A DNA stretch of 64,000 bases from Paenirhizobium daejeonense (GCF_014280875.1 NZ_JACLAL010000004.1:124001-188000); one strand, 5' to 3'. Shown: positions 1-10,152, counted from the first letter of the stretch. Numbers and translations are program-made. The notes: generated by a model from the letters alone, not told the origin.

Positions 1-774
1 TCCGGCACGGAGATCATTGCAAGGCTCGGCGAGGAACATATCCGCACCGGCAAGCCGATCTGCTACACCTCCTCGGATTCCGTTTTCCAGATTGCCGCCC
101 ACGAAACCCATTTCGGTCTGGAGCATCTGCTCTCGCTTTGCCAGATCGTCCGCAAGCTCGTCGATCCCCTGAATATCGGCCGTGTCATCGCGCGGCCTTT
201 CGTCGGGGAAACGCCGTCCGACTTCCAGCGCACCGGAAACCGCCGCGACTATTCGGTCCTGCCGCCGGAGCCGACGCTGCTCGACCGGCTGGTCGAAGCG
301 GGGCGGCATGTTCACGCTGTCGGCAAGATCGGTGACATTTTCGCCCATCAGGGTGTCTCGCGCGTCATCAAGGCCAATGGCAACATGGCGTTGATGGATG
401 TGACGCTGCAGGCGATGGACGAGGCGGAGGACGGCGATCTCGTCTTCACCAACTTCGTCGATTTCGACATGCTTTATGGCCATCGCCGCGATGTGCCGGG
501 CTATGCCGCTGCTCTCGAAGCCTTCGATTTGCGCCTTCCCGAAGTTCATCGCAAGCTTCGCCCCGGCGACATGGTGCTTCTGACGGCGGATCACGGTTGC
601 GACCCGACCTGGCGCGGCACCGATCACACCCGCGAGCGCGTGCCGATCATGGCGTTCGGTCCCGGCATCAAGTCGCGCGCGCTTGGCATCCGCAATACCT
701 ATGCCGATATCGGCGAAACGATCGCGGCCCATCTTGGCATCCCCGCCGGGCCGCATGGACGGAGTTTTCTTTGA
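1..774 (+). CDS. deoB: Phosphopentomutase, C-terminal part (partial)
   Basis: Interconverts ribose-1-phosphate and ribose-5-phosphate, and the deoxy forms, linking nucleoside phosphorolysis to the pentose phosphate pathway. The frame is open from base 1 to TGA at 772-774. About 257 residues are visible, roughly the last two thirds of a family usually about 400 long; the start lies left of the window. The metal-binding signature [10 protein letters not shown] followed by GTDHTRE is typical of the alkaline-phosphatase-superfamily phosphopentomutases. Its stop overlaps the TTG start of the adenosine deaminase gene, so the two are probably translationally coupled. This fits the nucleoside salvage genes around it. 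Confidence 0.93.
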   Translation, partial: SGTEIIARLGEEHIRTGKPICYTSSDSVFQIAAHETHFGLEHLLSLCQIVRKLVDPLNIGRVIARPFVGETPSDFQRTGNRRDYSVLPPEPTLLDRLVEAGRHVHAVGKIGDIFAHQGVSRVIKANGNMALMDVTLQAMDEAEDGDLVFTNFVDFDMLYGHRRDVPGYAAALEAFDLRLPEVHRKLRPGDMVLLTADHGCDPTWRGTDHTRERVPIMAFGPGIKSRALGIRNTYADIGETIAAHLGIPAGPHGRSFL

Positions 775-1757
775 CATCTCATCTCAGGAAGGCCGAACTG
801 CACTGCCACGTTGAAGGTGCAGCCCCGCCGGCGTTGACGCTTGCCCAGGCCGAGAAATACGGCATCGATTCCACCAGATTCGTTCGCGACGGTGCCTATC
901 TCTGGCAGGACTTTACCAGTTTCATCGATTGCTATGATTTCGTCGCCTCCGTCTTCCGAACCGCGGAGGACTATGCGGCCCTTGCCGAGGCCTATCTCAC
1001 CGAACTGGCCGCCGCCAACACGATCTATAGCGAGCTGTTCATTTCGCCCGATCACGGCGAGGCCGTCGGCCTCTCCCCCGATGACTATGTCGGCGGTCTT
1101 GCGGCGGGCATCATGGCCGCGCGGGAAAAGACCGGCATAGAATGCCGCATGATCATCATCGGTGAACGCCATCTCGGGCCGGAAAGCGTACTGCGCCGCG
1201 CCGAATGGGCGGCGAAGTTCGAGCATCCCCTGGTCACCGGCTTCAACATGGCTGGCGAAGAGCGCATGCACCGGGTGGCCGATTATGCGCGTGCCTTCGA
1301 TATCGTGCGCGAGGCAGGCCTCGGCATCACCATTCACGCCGGCGAGCTGTGCGGCGCTTTCTCCGTCGCTGATGCGCTCGACCTCGTGCGACCGAGGCGG
1401 ATCGGCCATGGCGTGCGTGCGATCGAGGACCCCGATCTGGTCAAGCGGCTGGCCGATCTCGGAACCGTGCTGGAGGTCTGCCCCGGTTCCAACATCTCGC
1501 TGAAGGTCTTCCCGGACTACGAAAGCCATCCGCTGCGCCGCTTCGTCGAAGCCGGTGTGCGGGTAACGTTGAACTCCGACGACCCGCCCTTCTTCCATAC
1601 GTCGCTTGCGCGGGAATACGAGACGGCGTCGAAGGTGTTCGGCTTCTCGGATGCCGAGATCGACACCATGACGCGCACCGCGATAGAGGCGGCCTTCGTC
1701 GACGAGGTGACGCGAAAGTCGCTGCTGGCGAAGTTACAGGCCGTCGATTGGGGATGA
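771..1757 (+). CDS. add: Adenosine deaminase
   Basis: Hydrolyses adenosine or deoxyadenosine to inosine or deoxyinosine plus ammonia in the cytoplasm. The chosen start is TTG 771, which overlaps the deoB stop and gives 328 residues; upstream codons of this frame lie inside deoB and do not match the family. Zinc-site signatures of the family are in order: HCHVEGA at residues 11-17, HAGE in the middle, GHGV, and NSDDPP near the C-terminus. The length is typical of the bacterial enzyme. It is probably co-transcribed with deoB and upp. The substrate could be another adenine compound, since the add family also includes adenine deaminases; that point is open. Confidence 0.9.
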   Translation: MTSHLRKAELHCHVEGAAPPALTLAQAEKYGIDSTRFVRDGAYLWQDFTSFIDCYDFVASVFRTAEDYAALAEAYLTELAAANTIYSELFISPDHGEAVGLSPDDYVGGLAAGIMAAREKTGIECRMIIIGERHLGPESVLRRAEWAAKFEHPLVTGFNMAGEERMHRVADYARAFDIVREAGLGITIHAGELCGAFSVADALDLVRPRRIGHGVRAIEDPDLVKRLADLGTVLEVCPGSNISLKVFPDYESHPLRRFVEAGVRVTLNSDDPPFFHTSLAREYETASKVFGFSDAEIDTMTRTAIEAAFVDEVTRKSLLAKLQAVDWG

Positions 1758-1846
1758 TCACACAAATTTGCGCCCTGCTCTTGCGGGCCGGCGCGCGAAT
1801 GTGGAAGAACAATTTCACCCACAAAGAATAGAAGAAGGTTATCCCC

Positions 1847-2476
1847 ATGCACGGCGTCACAGTCATCGGTCATCCGCTCGTACAGCACAAGCTCACGATC
1901 ATGCGCCGCAAGGAGACCTCGACGTCGAGCTTCCGCCGGCTGCTCCGGGAAATCTCGACGCTTCTCTGCTACGAGGTCACTCGCGATCTCGAGCTCACCA
2001 TGGAGACGATCGAAACGCCGATGACGGAGATGCAGTCGCCAGTGCTGGAAGGCAAGAAGTTGGTCTTCGCGTCCATCCTGCGCGCCGGAAACGGCCTTCT
2101 CGAAGGCATGCTGGAACTGGTGCCGGCCGCCCGCGTCTCCCATATCGGCGTCTACCGTGACCACGATACGCTGCAGCCGGTCGAATATTACTTCAAGGCG
2201 CCAGATGCGCTGGACGAACGTCTCATCATCGTCGTCGACCCGATGCTCGCCACCGGCAACTCCTCGATTGCCGCCATCGACAAGCTGAAGGAGCGCGGCG
2301 CGAAGAATATCCGCTTCGTCTGCCTTCTCGCAGCTCCGGAAGGCATCAAGCACTTCTGCGAAGCCCATCCGGATGTCCCGGTCTTCACGGCTGCCATCGA
2401 CAGCCACCTGAACGAGCACGGCTATATCGTGCCCGGTCTCGGCGATGCCGGCGACCGCATGTACGGCACGAAATGA
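1847..2476 (+). CDS. upp: Uracil phosphoribosyltransferase
   Basis: Makes UMP from uracil and PRPP, the pyrimidine salvage step that follows uridine phosphorolysis. The protein has 209 residues, the usual family length, starting [10 protein letters not shown]. The PRPP-binding loop [11 protein letters not shown] lies at about residues 129-139, and the uracil-binding C-terminus ends with [10 protein letters not shown] purine-rich AGAAGAAGG precedes ATG 1847. It lies 89 bases after add on the same strand and is followed directly by a strong hairpin terminator, so it probably closes the deoB-add-upp unit. Confidence 0.95.
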   Translation: MHGVTVIGHPLVQHKLTIMRRKETSTSSFRRLLREISTLLCYEVTRDLELTMETIETPMTEMQSPVLEGKKLVFASILRAGNGLLEGMLELVPAARVSHIGVYRDHDTLQPVEYYFKAPDALDERLIIVVDPMLATGNSSIAAIDKLKERGAKNIRFVCLLAAPEGIKHFCEAHPDVPVFTAAIDSHLNEHGYIVPGLGDAGDRMYGTK

Positions 2477-2497
2477 AATCTTAACCACCGGAACAGG

Positions 2498-2532
2498 AAA
2501 GCGGCCCGCAAACAGCCTTTGCGGGCCGCTTT
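2498..2532 (+). terminator. Hairpin terminator after upp
   Basis: A perfect 15-bp stem (AAAGCGGCCCGCAAA and its complement) with a 5-base CAGCC loop starts 21 bases after the upp stop. The strand ends in TTT followed by a T-rich tail, as expected for intrinsic termination. Confidence 0.85.
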
Positions 2533-2604
2533 GCGTTTGCGGTTAGCAGCTCTTCAGCTTCCGCGTGCTAGTGAGGCTACTCTTCGTCCTGTCGGGGATT
2601 ACCC

Positions 2605-3120
2605 ATGCTGGTGCGCACGCTTGTCTTTGTTTCCGTGGCTGCCGTTCTTGCAACGCAAGTGCCGCGCTTTCTTGAGAAGGATGCTGAAACGGTGCCGGCA
2701 ACGGTGTCTGCTGCCGATGTTGCTGCTGCGACCCCGGCCAGCCTTCCGAGCGGCGTCGCCCTGCTGAAGGCCGACGGACGCGGTCACTACATCGGCAGTT
2801 TCAAGATGAACGGCAAGCCGGTTGACGGCCTCGTCGACACAGGCGCTTCGCTTGTTGCGATCAATGAAACCACGGCTCGGCGGCTCGGTATCAGCATTGC
2901 CGGACTCGATTTCAAATATCCGATTTCCACCGCCAATGGTCGCACGGATGCGGCACTCATCACCCTTCAGCGTGTCGAGATCGGGACTGTCAGGGTGGAG
3001 AAGGTCGAGGCCTTCGTGCTGCGCGACAAGGCGCTTTCCAACACGCTGATCGGCATGAGCTTCCTGAAGCGCCTTGACGCCTATGCCGCCGAAGGCGATA
3101 CCATGCGGCTTACCCGCTAG
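2605..3120 (+). CDS. Retropepsin-like aspartic protease, clan AA (TIGR02281 type)
   Basis: A 171-residue protein with an N-terminal hydrophobic segment (about residues 1-18) acting as a signal peptide or membrane anchor. A single retropepsin-like domain follows from about residue 55. The catalytic motif LVDTGAS puts the aspartate at about residue 78, and the later stretch around IGMSFLKRL is the usual C-terminal part of this family. Members are membrane-anchored or periplasmic and act as dimers; their substrates are largely unknown. It stands alone after the upp terminator, and a rhizobial palindromic repeat begins at its stop codon. The family assignment is firm; the biological role is not known. 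Confidence 0.8.
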   Translation: MLVRTLVFVSVAAVLATQVPRFLEKDAETVPATVSAADVAAATPASLPSGVALLKADGRGHYIGSFKMNGKPVDGLVDTGASLVAINETTARRLGISIAGLDFKYPISTANGRTDAALITLQRVEIGTVRVEKVEAFVLRDKALSNTLIGMSFLKRLDAYAAEGDTMRLTR

Positions 3121-3205
3121 AGCAATTCCAGCAAAAGTGCGCAGCGGGTAAGCGTCCGGAATTGCGGGAAAGCAATGAGATAGAGCATTGGAGGCGATGC
3201 TGCTA
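3118..3205. repeat. Rhizobial intergenic palindromic repeat (GCAATTCC type)
   Basis: The segment beginning TAGAGCAATTCCAGCAAAAG contains inverted arms GCAATTCC (3122-3129) and GGAATTGC (3158-3165), followed by AGATAGAGCATT. From memory this resembles a small repeat found between many rhizobial genes. It sits between the converging protease gene and deoA, where it may help end transcription. Confidence 0.6.
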
Positions 3206-3243
3206 TCACCGGAAATGCTCTCTCTCACACTCGCAGAACGAAA

Positions 3244-4554
3244 TCAGGCGATCCGTTTGCCCACGGCCGGTTCGATGACCGGTGCCACCGCGCCGACCGT
3301 GTAGCTTGCCGCCACCATTTCAGCAGCCTGGCGTCCTTTGTCATCGTCATTGGCATGTACAACGGCGATGACGTCACCCTTCGAGACAGCCGTTCCGAGC
3401 GGCAGGAAGCCGGTGAGGCCTACCTTGTGGTCGATCGCATCGCTCGGACGCTGCCGTCCGCCACCGAGCGCCACGACACAGAGACCGAGGCCGCGTGTGT
3501 CGCAGGCCGAAAGCCAGCCGTCTGAGGTCGCGAGAACCGGGATCTGCACCGGAGCCTTGGGCAGGTGCTTTTCCGCATGCGCCATGAAGTCTGAGGGACC
3601 GCCCAGCGCATGAACCATCCGCCCGAAATAGTCCGCCGCTTTTCCGGACGAAAGCGCGTCGCGGCAACGGGTGAGGGCGGTGTCGATGTCCGCCGCAATG
3701 CCCGCATTGACCAGCATCTCGGCGGAAAGCGCCAGCGTCACCTCTTCCAACCGCGTGCCGCCCTTCTCGCCCTTGAGGAAATCGACGGCATTCTGCACCT
3801 CGACGGCATTGCCGGCGCAGTCGGCCAGCGGCTGGTTCATGTCCGTGAGCAGCGCCGTGGTCTTGACGCCCGCCCCGTTCGCCACCGTCACCAGCGACCG
3901 CGCCAGTGCTTCGGCGTCCTCTGGGTTGCTCATGAAGGCGCCGTTGCCGGTCTTGACGTCGAGCACCAGACTTTCGAGACCGGCTGCGAGCTTCTTGGAA
4001 AGGATCGAGGCGGTAATCAGCGGGATGGATTCCACTGTCGCGGTCACGTCGCGGATCGCATAGAGCCGCTTGTCGGCGGGGGCGAGATCGCCCGTCTGGC
4101 CGATGATCGCGCATCCCGCTGTGTCCACCGTTCGGCGGAACGTCTCCGGCGAAGGCATGACGTCATAGCCCGGAATGGATTGCAGCTTGTCCAGCGTGCC
4201 GCCCGTGTGACCAAGCCCCCGGCCGGAGATCATCGGCACCGCCAGCCCGCAGGCGGCAACGATGGGGGCCAGCATCAGCGATACGTTGTCGCCCACGCCG
4301 CCGGTCGAATGCTTGTCGGCAATTGGCTTGCCCACGCCCTGCCAGGAAAGAACCTCGCCGGAATCGCGCATGGCAAGCGTCAGCGCCACGATCTCTTCCG
4401 GCGTCATGCCGCGGAAGAAGACGGCCATGGCGAAGGCTGCGACCTGACCTTCGGAGATCGTCTCCTTGCTCAGTCCTTCGATGAAGCCGGCGATTTCCTC
4501 AGGCGTCAGTGTGCCGCCGTCGCGTTTCTTACGGATGATTTCCTGTGGCAGCAT
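3244..4554 (-). CDS. deoA: Thymidine phosphorylase
   Basis: Phosphorolyses thymidine and deoxyuridine to the free base and deoxyribose-1-phosphate. The protein has 436 residues, close to the usual 440 for the bacterial enzyme. The glycosyltransferase family 3 / pyrimidine nucleoside phosphorylase fold is shown by KHSTGGVGD at residues 81-89 (phosphate binding) and by the [15 protein letters not shown] signature at about 115-129. It is the last gene of the minus-strand nucleoside operon, 17 bases after deoC. It converges with the protease gene across a repeat. An alternative specificity such as uridine cannot be excluded from sequence alone. Confidence 0.95.
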   Translation of the reverse strand: MLPQEIIRKKRDGGTLTPEEIAGFIEGLSKETISEGQVAAFAMAVFFRGMTPEEIVALTLAMRDSGEVLSWQGVGKPIADKHSTGGVGDNVSLMLAPIVAACGLAVPMISGRGLGHTGGTLDKLQSIPGYDVMPSPETFRRTVDTAGCAIIGQTGDLAPADKRLYAIRDVTATVESIPLITASILSKKLAAGLESLVLDVKTGNGAFMSNPEDAEALARSLVTVANGAGVKTTALLTDMNQPLADCAGNAVEVQNAVDFLKGEKGGTRLEEVTLALSAEMLVNAGIAADIDTALTRCRDALSSGKAADYFGRMVHALGGPSDFMAHAEKHLPKAPVQIPVLATSDGWLSACDTRGLGLCVVALGGGRQRPSDAIDHKVGLTGFLPLGTAVSKGDVIAVVHANDDDKGRQAAEMVAASYTVGAVAPVIEPAVGKRIA

Positions 4555-4571
4555 GTCTGATGTTCCGGGCT

Positions 4572-5345
4572 TCAGTAATCGGAAGCGCCGGCGCTCGCGC
4601 GCACGCCGCCAAGAACGGAGAGAATGTCATCGAGCAAACCCGAGGCCCCGAAGCGGAAGGTCGACGGCATCACCCAGTCCTCGCCCATGATGGTATCGGC
4701 GAGCCGCAGATAAAGGGCAGCATCCGCGACGGTCGAGATGCCGCCGGCCGGCTTGAAGCCCACCTTCTTGCGGCTGTCGCGGATCGCCTGCAGCATGGTG
4801 TCGGCTGCCTCAAGCGTCGCATTGACGGCAACCTTGCCGGTGGAGGTCTTGATGAAATCCGCACCGGCTTCGATTGCGAGTTCTGAGGCGCGGCGAACCA
4901 GCGCCATGTCCTTGATTTCGCCTGTCTCGAGGATGGTCTTCAGCGTGATGGTCGGGCCGCAGGCAGCCTTGACGCTGGCCACCAGATCGCTGACGGCCTG
5001 TTCGTCGCCGGAAATAAATACGCGGTAGGGAATGACCACGTCGATTTCGTCGGCCCCGTCGGCAATCGCGTCGCGGGTTTCGGCAACCACGTCTTCGGTC
5101 TTCATCTCACCGGAAGGAAAGTTGACGACGGTTGCGATCCGAACGGGGGTGTCACCGTTCAGCAACGCGCGGGCTTGCGGCACGAAACGTGGCCAGATGC
5201 AGATCGCGGCCGTATGGCCGTAAGGGGTCACCGCCCGTTCGCACAGCGCCTCGATGGCGGCTGGCGTGCAATCGTCCTTGAGGTTGGTCAGGTCAAGCAG
5301 CGACAAGGCCCGGGCGGCAGTCGCCCGCAGTTCATGGGTGTCCAT
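4572..5345 (-). CDS. deoC: Deoxyribose-phosphate aldolase
   Basis: Splits 2-deoxyribose-5-phosphate into glyceraldehyde-3-phosphate and acetaldehyde, the last step of deoxynucleoside catabolism. The chosen start MDTHELRA at 5345 gives 257 residues; a start seven codons further up is possible but would add residues outside the family. The Schiff-base lysine motif DFIKTSTGK is present, and the TIM-barrel loop GFKPAGGI comes later. The gene overlaps the end of the upstream purine nucleoside phosphorylase gene by 14 bases, so translation is probably coupled. Confidence 0.94.
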   Translation of the reverse strand: MDTHELRATAARALSLLDLTNLKDDCTPAAIEALCERAVTPYGHTAAICIWPRFVPQARALLNGDTPVRIATVVNFPSGEMKTEDVVAETRDAIADGADEIDVVIPYRVFISGDEQAVSDLVASVKAACGPTITLKTILETGEIKDMALVRRASELAIEAGADFIKTSTGKVAVNATLEAADTMLQAIRDSRKKVGFKPAGGISTVADAALYLRLADTIMGEDWVMPSTFRFGASGLLDDILSVLGGVRASAGASDY

Positions 5346-6147
5346 TGGTTGTCCCTCCGCCGGCAATCATCCTCTTCAGGATGGCGGCAAGTCGTTTTCC
5401 GCCGATCGGAGCCATGTCCTTGGTCTCTTCGTGACTGAGTTCACCACCCGTCATGCCGGCTCCGTAATTGGTAATAACCGATGCCGCGGCGACGCGCAGC
5501 CCAAAAAAGCGTGCGAGGATCACTTCCGGCACGGTGGACATGCCGACGGCATCGGCGCCGAGAATGCGGGCCATGCGGATTTCTGCCGGCGTTTCGAAGC
5601 TCGGGCCGGAGAACCACATATAGACACCGGAGGAAAGCGGAATGCCTTCTTCTTCCGCCGCGCGACGCATCCCGGCCGAGAGTTCCGCGTCATAGGCCGA
5701 CGTCATGCCGACGAAGCGCTTGTCGCTGTCCTGGCCGATCAGCGGGTTGTGACCGGAAAAATTGATGTGATCCGAAATCAGCATCACCGAGCCGGGCGGC
5801 ATGTCCTCGCGCAGGGATCCGGCTGAATTGGTGAGGATCAGCGACTGTACGCCAAGCCCCATCAGCACCTGGATCGGCAGTCGCATGGCGTTGGGGTCGC
5901 CGTGCTCGTAATAGTGGATGCGGCCGGCCAGCATGATGACAGGCACATTGCCGAGCAGGCCCGCCACCACGGCCCCGGCATGACCGGATACGCCACTCAC
6001 CGGAAAACCCGGAAGTTCGGTATAGGGAATGCGGACAGGGTTGCGGATTTCATCGACGAGGGAGCCGAGACCGGAGCCGAGCACGATACCGAAGCGCGGC
6101 ACCAGACCGTTCAGCCTGTCCACCAGAAGGTCGATGACGTCCTTCAT
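5332..6147 (-). CDS. punA: Purine nucleoside phosphorylase (trimeric PNP / PunA-XapA type)
   Basis: Phosphorolyses inosine, guanosine or xanthosine and their deoxy forms to base plus (deoxy)ribose-1-phosphate. The start ATG 6147 overlaps the cdd stop as ATGA and gives 271 residues, the normal length. Upstream codons of the frame lie inside cdd. PNP family 2 signatures are visible: VLGSGLGSLVDEI near the N-terminus, YTELPGFP and VSGHAG, then MSTVPEVILAR and ITNYGAGM. This family differs from the hexameric E. coli DeoD. The exact base preference is not clear from the sequence. Confidence 0.9.
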   Translation of the reverse strand: MKDVIDLLVDRLNGLVPRFGIVLGSGLGSLVDEIRNPVRIPYTELPGFPVSGVSGHAGAVVAGLLGNVPVIMLAGRIHYYEHGDPNAMRLPIQVLMGLGVQSLILTNSAGSLREDMPPGSVMLISDHINFSGHNPLIGQDSDKRFVGMTSAYDAELSAGMRRAAEEEGIPLSSGVYMWFSGPSFETPAEIRMARILGADAVGMSTVPEVILARFFGLRVAAASVITNYGAGMTGGELSHEETKDMAPIGGKRLAAILKRMIAGGGTTNGHP

Positions 6148-6536
6148 CCGAGGATGTCCGTCTTGAAGCTGAAGGGTAGAAGTTCCGCAATGGTCACGGT
6201 CTTCTGCACACCCACTTCGTCGCACAGATAGATCTTCGTGCCGGCATCGGCGAATTCGGAAATCTTCTGCCGGCACCCGCCGCAAGGCGGGCAGAGCGCC
6301 AGCTTTTCCGCGATGACGGCCATTTCGACGATCTTTCTACCGCCGCCCATGATCATGCAGCCGATCGCCGTAGGTTCGGCGCACCAGCCCTGTGGGAAGG
6401 AGAGGTTCTCGATGTTGGCGCCGGTATAGACCTTGCCGTCATCGGCGCGGATGGCTGCACCGACGGGGAACTTGGAGTAGGGCGCATGGGCGAATTTCAT
6501 CGCATCGCGTGCGGCTTCGAAGAGGTCGTGCGACAT
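6144..6536 (-). CDS. cdd: Cytidine deaminase
   Basis: Converts cytidine and deoxycytidine to uridine and deoxyuridine. It has 130 residues, the length of the short tetrameric type. Zinc ligands are in the motif WCAEPTA (Cys52, with the catalytic Glu54) and in CPPCGGC (Cys85, Cys88). It lies 3 bases after the second permease gene and overlaps the purine nucleoside phosphorylase gene by ATGA. Import and deamination of nucleosides are thus encoded together. Confidence 0.95.
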   Translation of the reverse strand: MSHDLFEAARDAMKFAHAPYSKFPVGAAIRADDGKVYTGANIENLSFPQGWCAEPTAIGCMIMGGGRKIVEMAVIAEKLALCPPCGGCRQKISEFADAGTKIYLCDEVGVQKTVTIAELLPFSFKTDILG

Positions 6537-6539
6537 GGT

Positions 6540-7511
6540 TCAGCGCTCCTTTACATAGGGTACGCCGCCGGCTTTCGGCGGGTTTGCCGCGCCGATGAAG
6601 CCGGCGAGCAGGATGCAGGTCAGGATGTAGGGCAGCGCCTGGAAGATCTGAACCGGCACTTCGCCGATCAGTGGCACGGACTTGCCCTGCATGAAATTGG
6701 CGAGCGCATCGAGGAAACCGAAAAGCAGGCAGGCGAGCAATACAGGCACCGGCTTCCACTTGGCGAAGATCAGCGCGGCGAGCGCGATATAGCCCTTGCC
6801 GGCCGACATGTCCTTGATGAAGGCCGCCGACTGGGCAATCGCCAGATAGGTGCCGGAGAAGCCGCAGAGGAAACCCGCGACCAGCACGGCCCGGTAACGC
6901 AGCCATGTCACCGAGATACCGGCGGTATCGACAGCGCCAGGGTTTTCGCCGACGGCGCGAAGTCTGAGGCCAAAGCGCGTGCGATAAAGTACCCACCACG
7001 AAAGCGGCACCGCCAGGAAGGCGAGATAGGTCAGGAGATTGTTGCCGGAAATCACATTGGCATAAAGCGGGCCGATCACCGGCACGTCACGCACCGCGTC
7101 CACACCCGGCAGCGTGATCGGCGAGAAGCGGGCGGTGCCGGCGAGCTGCGGCGTGCGGCCGCCCTGACCGAACCAGGCCTGCCCGAGAACGACGGTCAGG
7201 CCCGCCGCAACGAAGTTGATCGCGACGCCCGAGACGATCTGGTTGCCGCGATTGGTGATCGAGGCAAAGCCGTGCACCAGCGAGAAGGCGAGCGAAACAC
7301 CGATACCAGACGCAAGGCCGATCCATGGCGATCCCGTCACATAGGCCGCCGATGCCGCGGCAAAGGCTGCCGCCAGCATCTTGCCTTCGAGCCCGATGTC
7401 GAAGATGCCCGCGCGTTCGGAAAAGAGGCCCGCAAGGGCGGTGAAGATCAGCGGGATCGACAGGCGGATGGTCGATCCCATGATGCTGATGAGGATATCG
7501 AAGAAATCCAT
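6540..7511 (-). CDS. Nucleoside ABC transporter permease 2 (BMP-associated, NupQ/YufQ-like)
   Basis: An inner-membrane permease of 323 residues with about eight to ten hydrophobic segments. It belongs to the branched-chain/ribose-type permease family seen beside BMP-family binding proteins. It starts MDFFDILISIMGST and contains FSERAGIFDIGLEGKM at about 28-43, the conserved coupling region of this permease class. It lies 9 bases after the first permease gene. Gene order and the enzymes that follow point to nucleosides as the substrate. The specificity is inferred, not shown. Confidence 0.88.
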   Translation of the reverse strand: MDFFDILISIMGSTIRLSIPLIFTALAGLFSERAGIFDIGLEGKMLAAAFAAASAAYVTGSPWIGLASGIGVSLAFSLVHGFASITNRGNQIVSGVAINFVAAGLTVVLGQAWFGQGGRTPQLAGTARFSPITLPGVDAVRDVPVIGPLYANVISGNNLLTYLAFLAVPLSWWVLYRTRFGLRLRAVGENPGAVDTAGISVTWLRYRAVLVAGFLCGFSGTYLAIAQSAAFIKDMSAGKGYIALAALIFAKWKPVPVLLACLLFGFLDALANFMQGKSVPLIGEVPVQIFQALPYILTCILLAGFIGAANPPKAGGVPYVKER

Positions 7512-7520
7512 CGTCTTGCC

Positions 7521-8624
7521 TCAACCTCTCACGAATTGCTGGTAGATGCGCACGATCGCCGGGCGGAACATGTATTCCAGCGCACCGGCAAACAGGATGA
7601 CGAGACCCTGGATCACGACGATCATGTCACGGGTGATGTTCGGCATGTCGAAGGAAAGCTCGGCGCCACCCTGATAGAGCACGCCGAAGAGGATAGCCGC
7701 GAGGACGATGCCGAGAGGGTGGCTGCGGCCCATCAGCGAGACCGCGATGCCGACGAAACCCGCGCCGCCAACAAACTCGACCTGCAGGCGTGCGGAAGCG
7801 CCGAGCACCGGATTGAGAGCCATCATGCCGGCAAGACCGCCCGAGATCAGCATGGTGATCATGACGATCTTCACATAGGGAATACCGGCGTAAGCCGCAG
7901 CCGAACGGGAAAGCCCGAGTGTGCGCATCTCGTAGCCGAGCTTGGTCCGCCAGATCAGAACCCAGACGGCGACACACATGAAGAGCGCGATCAGGAACGA
8001 CACGTTGAAGGGGGCCGGGCCGAGCTTCAGCCCGAACAGCGCCATCAGCCAGTCGAGCTTTGGCAACTGGCCGCCGGGCAGGAAGGTGCGGGTTTCGGGA
8101 GCCATTTTGCCCGGCACGATCAGCACGTTGACGAGCAGGTAGACCATCAGCGCCGCGCCGATGAAGTTGAACATGATCGTGGTGATGACGATGTGGCTGC
8201 CGCGCTTGGCTTGCAGCCACGCAGGGATCAGCGCCCATGCGGCGCCGAAGGCTGCGGCCCCCAGCACGGCGAAGGGCATCGTCACATACCACGGAACGTA
8301 ATGGTCGAAGGCGAGCGCCACGAGTGCCGCGCCGAGACCGCCGACATAGGCCTGACCTTCGGAGCCGATGTTAAACAGGCCTGCATGGAAGGCGACGGCG
8401 ACCGAAAGGCCGGTGAAGATGAAGTTGGTGGCGTAGTAGAGCGTGAAGCCGATGCCTTCGCCGCGGCCAAGCGCGCCCTGCAACATCAGCTTGAGTGCTT
8501 CATAGGGATTTTCGCCGATGATCCAGACGACGAGGCCGGACACCAGGAATGCCAGGATGAGGTTGATCAACGGCAGAAGCGCATAGTTGATCCAGTTGGG
8601 AAGGGGTACGGAAGCGGTACTCAT
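7521..8624 (-). CDS. Nucleoside ABC transporter permease 1 (NupP/YufP-like)
   Basis: A second inner-membrane permease of 367 residues, starting MSTASVPLPNW at 8624. An earlier ATG at 8642 would overlap the ATPase gene and is less likely. It has about ten hydrophobic segments and the conserved FHAGLFNIGSEGQAYVG region, the counterpart of the loop in permease 2. Two different permeases plus one double ATPase is the normal make-up of BMP-type nucleoside importers. It sits 7 bases after the ATPase gene. Confidence 0.88.
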   Translation of the reverse strand: MSTASVPLPNWINYALLPLINLILAFLVSGLVVWIIGENPYEALKLMLQGALGRGEGIGFTLYYATNFIFTGLSVAVAFHAGLFNIGSEGQAYVGGLGAALVALAFDHYVPWYVTMPFAVLGAAAFGAAWALIPAWLQAKRGSHIVITTIMFNFIGAALMVYLLVNVLIVPGKMAPETRTFLPGGQLPKLDWLMALFGLKLGPAPFNVSFLIALFMCVAVWVLIWRTKLGYEMRTLGLSRSAAAYAGIPYVKIVMITMLISGGLAGMMALNPVLGASARLQVEFVGGAGFVGIAVSLMGRSHPLGIVLAAILFGVLYQGGAELSFDMPNITRDMIVVIQGLVILFAGALEYMFRPAIVRIYQQFVRG

Positions 8625-8631
8625 CAAAACC

Positions 8632-10152
8632 TCATGCGGCAATGCCGGCCATCATCAGGCCGAGTGTCTGTTCGCCGGTTTCCGGGCTCTTCTCGCCGAC
8701 GATCTTGCCGGCGAACATCACCAGGATACGGTCGGAGAGCGAACGGATCTCGTCGAGTTCGACGGACACCAGAAGCACGGCCTTTCCGGCGTCGCGGGTT
8801 TCTACGATCCGGCGATGGATGAATTCGATGGCGCCGATGTCGACGCCGCGGGTCGGCTGGCCGACGATCAGGAGCTTAGGGTCGCGCTCGATTTCACGGG
8901 CGACGACGATCTTCTGCTGGTTGCCGCCGGAGAAATTGGCGGTCTTGAGCCGCGGGTTCGGCGGACGGATGTCGTATTTCTCGATTTCTTCCACCGCCGC
9001 CTTGCGGATGAGTTCGGGATCGAGGAAGGGACCTTTGCCATAGCGGGGATCGCGGTGATAGCCGAGAATGGCGTTCTGGCTTTCCTCGAACGGCAGGATA
9101 AGGCCCATGTGATGCCGGTCTTCCGGGATATGGGCTAGACCGATGGAGCGCAGCTTCGCCGGATCATAGCCAGCGACCGGTTCGCCGCAGATGAAGATCT
9201 CGCCGGAGGTCGGCTTGCGGATGCCGGTGATGGCCTCCAGCAGTTCGCTCTGGCCGTTGCCCGCCACACCGGCGATGCCGACGATCTCGCCGGCTCGGAC
9301 GTCAAAGGAAACGTTGTCGACCATGGTGACGCCGCGGCTGTCCTTGACGGTCAGGTTGCGCACCGAGAGAAAGACATCGCCCGGCTTGGCGCTGCCCTTC
9401 TCGACATGCAGCAGAACCCGGCGGCCGACCATCAGCTCGGCCAGTTCTTCCACCGTGGTCTCCGCCGTCTTGCGGGTCGCGACGATTTCGCCGCGGCGCA
9501 TGACCGACACCGTATCGGTGATCGCCATGATCTCGCGCAGCTTGTGGGTGATCAGGATCACCGTCTTGCCCTGGTCGCGCAGCACGCGCAGGATCTTGAA
9601 CAGGTGGTCGGCCTCGGCCGGCGTCAGAACCCCGGTGGGCTCGTCGAGAATGAGGATCTCGGCGCCGCGATACATGGCTTTCAGGATTTCGACGCGCTGC
9701 TGCAGGCCGACCGGCAGTTCCTCGATGACTGCGTCCGGATCGACCTCGAGCTCATAGTCTTCTTCGAGTTTCTTCAGTGCGGCGCGTGCCGAATCCGTGC
9801 CCTTGGCGAGCAGGGCGCCGCCTTCGGCGCCGAGCATCAGGTTTTCAAGCACGGTGAAATTTTCGACGAGCATGAAGTGCTGGTGCACCATGCCGATGCC
9901 GGCGGCGATGGCCGACTGGCTGTCGCGGATGGCGACGGATTTGCCATCGATGTGAATGCTGCCGCTGTCGGCGTGATAGAAGCCGTAGAGGATCGACATC
10001 AGCGTCGATTTGCCGGCCCCGTTTTCGCCGATGATCCCGTGGATCGAACCCTTGGCCACGGTCAGGTTAATGTTCTTGTTGGCATGCACCGCACCGAACT
10101 TCTTGTCGATGCCGATCAGTTCGATCGCCGGTGCCCGGTTCGTTTCGCTCAT
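8632..10152 (-). CDS. Nucleoside ABC transporter ATPase (two ATPase domains, NupO/YufO-like)
   Basis: A cytoplasmic double ATPase of about 506 residues from ATG 10152; the frame is open further up to 10194, but MSETNR fits family N-termini better. The first domain has Walker A GENGAGKST at residues 42-50 and Walker B LILDEPTGVLTP. The second domain has a degenerate Walker A (GVAGNGQSEL) and signature SGGNQQK, as usual in sugar and nucleoside importers of this class. A 14-bp hairpin lies between this gene and the binding-protein gene upstream. Confidence 0.92.
   Translation of the reverse strand: MSETNRAPAIELIGIDKKFGAVHANKNINLTVAKGSIHGIIGENGAGKSTLMSILYGFYHADSGSIHIDGKSVAIRDSQSAIAAGIGMVHQHFMLVENFTVLENLMLGAEGGALLAKGTDSARAALKKLEEDYELEVDPDAVIEELPVGLQQRVEILKAMYRGAEILILDEPTGVLTPAEADHLFKILRVLRDQGKTVILITHKLREIMAITDTVSVMRRGEIVATRKTAETTVEELAELMVGRRVLLHVEKGSAKPGDVFLSVRNLTVKDSRGVTMVDNVSFDVRAGEIVGIAGVAGNGQSELLEAITGIRKPTSGEIFICGEPVAGYDPAKLRSIGLAHIPEDRHHMGLILPFEESQNAILGYHRDPRYGKGPFLDPELIRKAAVEEIEKYDIRPPNPRLKTANFSGGNQQKIVVAREIERDPKLLIVGQPTRGVDIGAIEFIHRRIVETRDAGKAVLLVSVELDEIRSLSDRILVMFAGKIVGEKSPETGEQTLGLMMAGIAA

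Noticed and set aside
6486-8822. A 778-codon plus-strand frame opposite the permease genes
   Set aside because: It is the antisense of two clear membrane permeases, and its composition (many His, Arg, Asp, Glu) is that of a reversed high-G+C gene.
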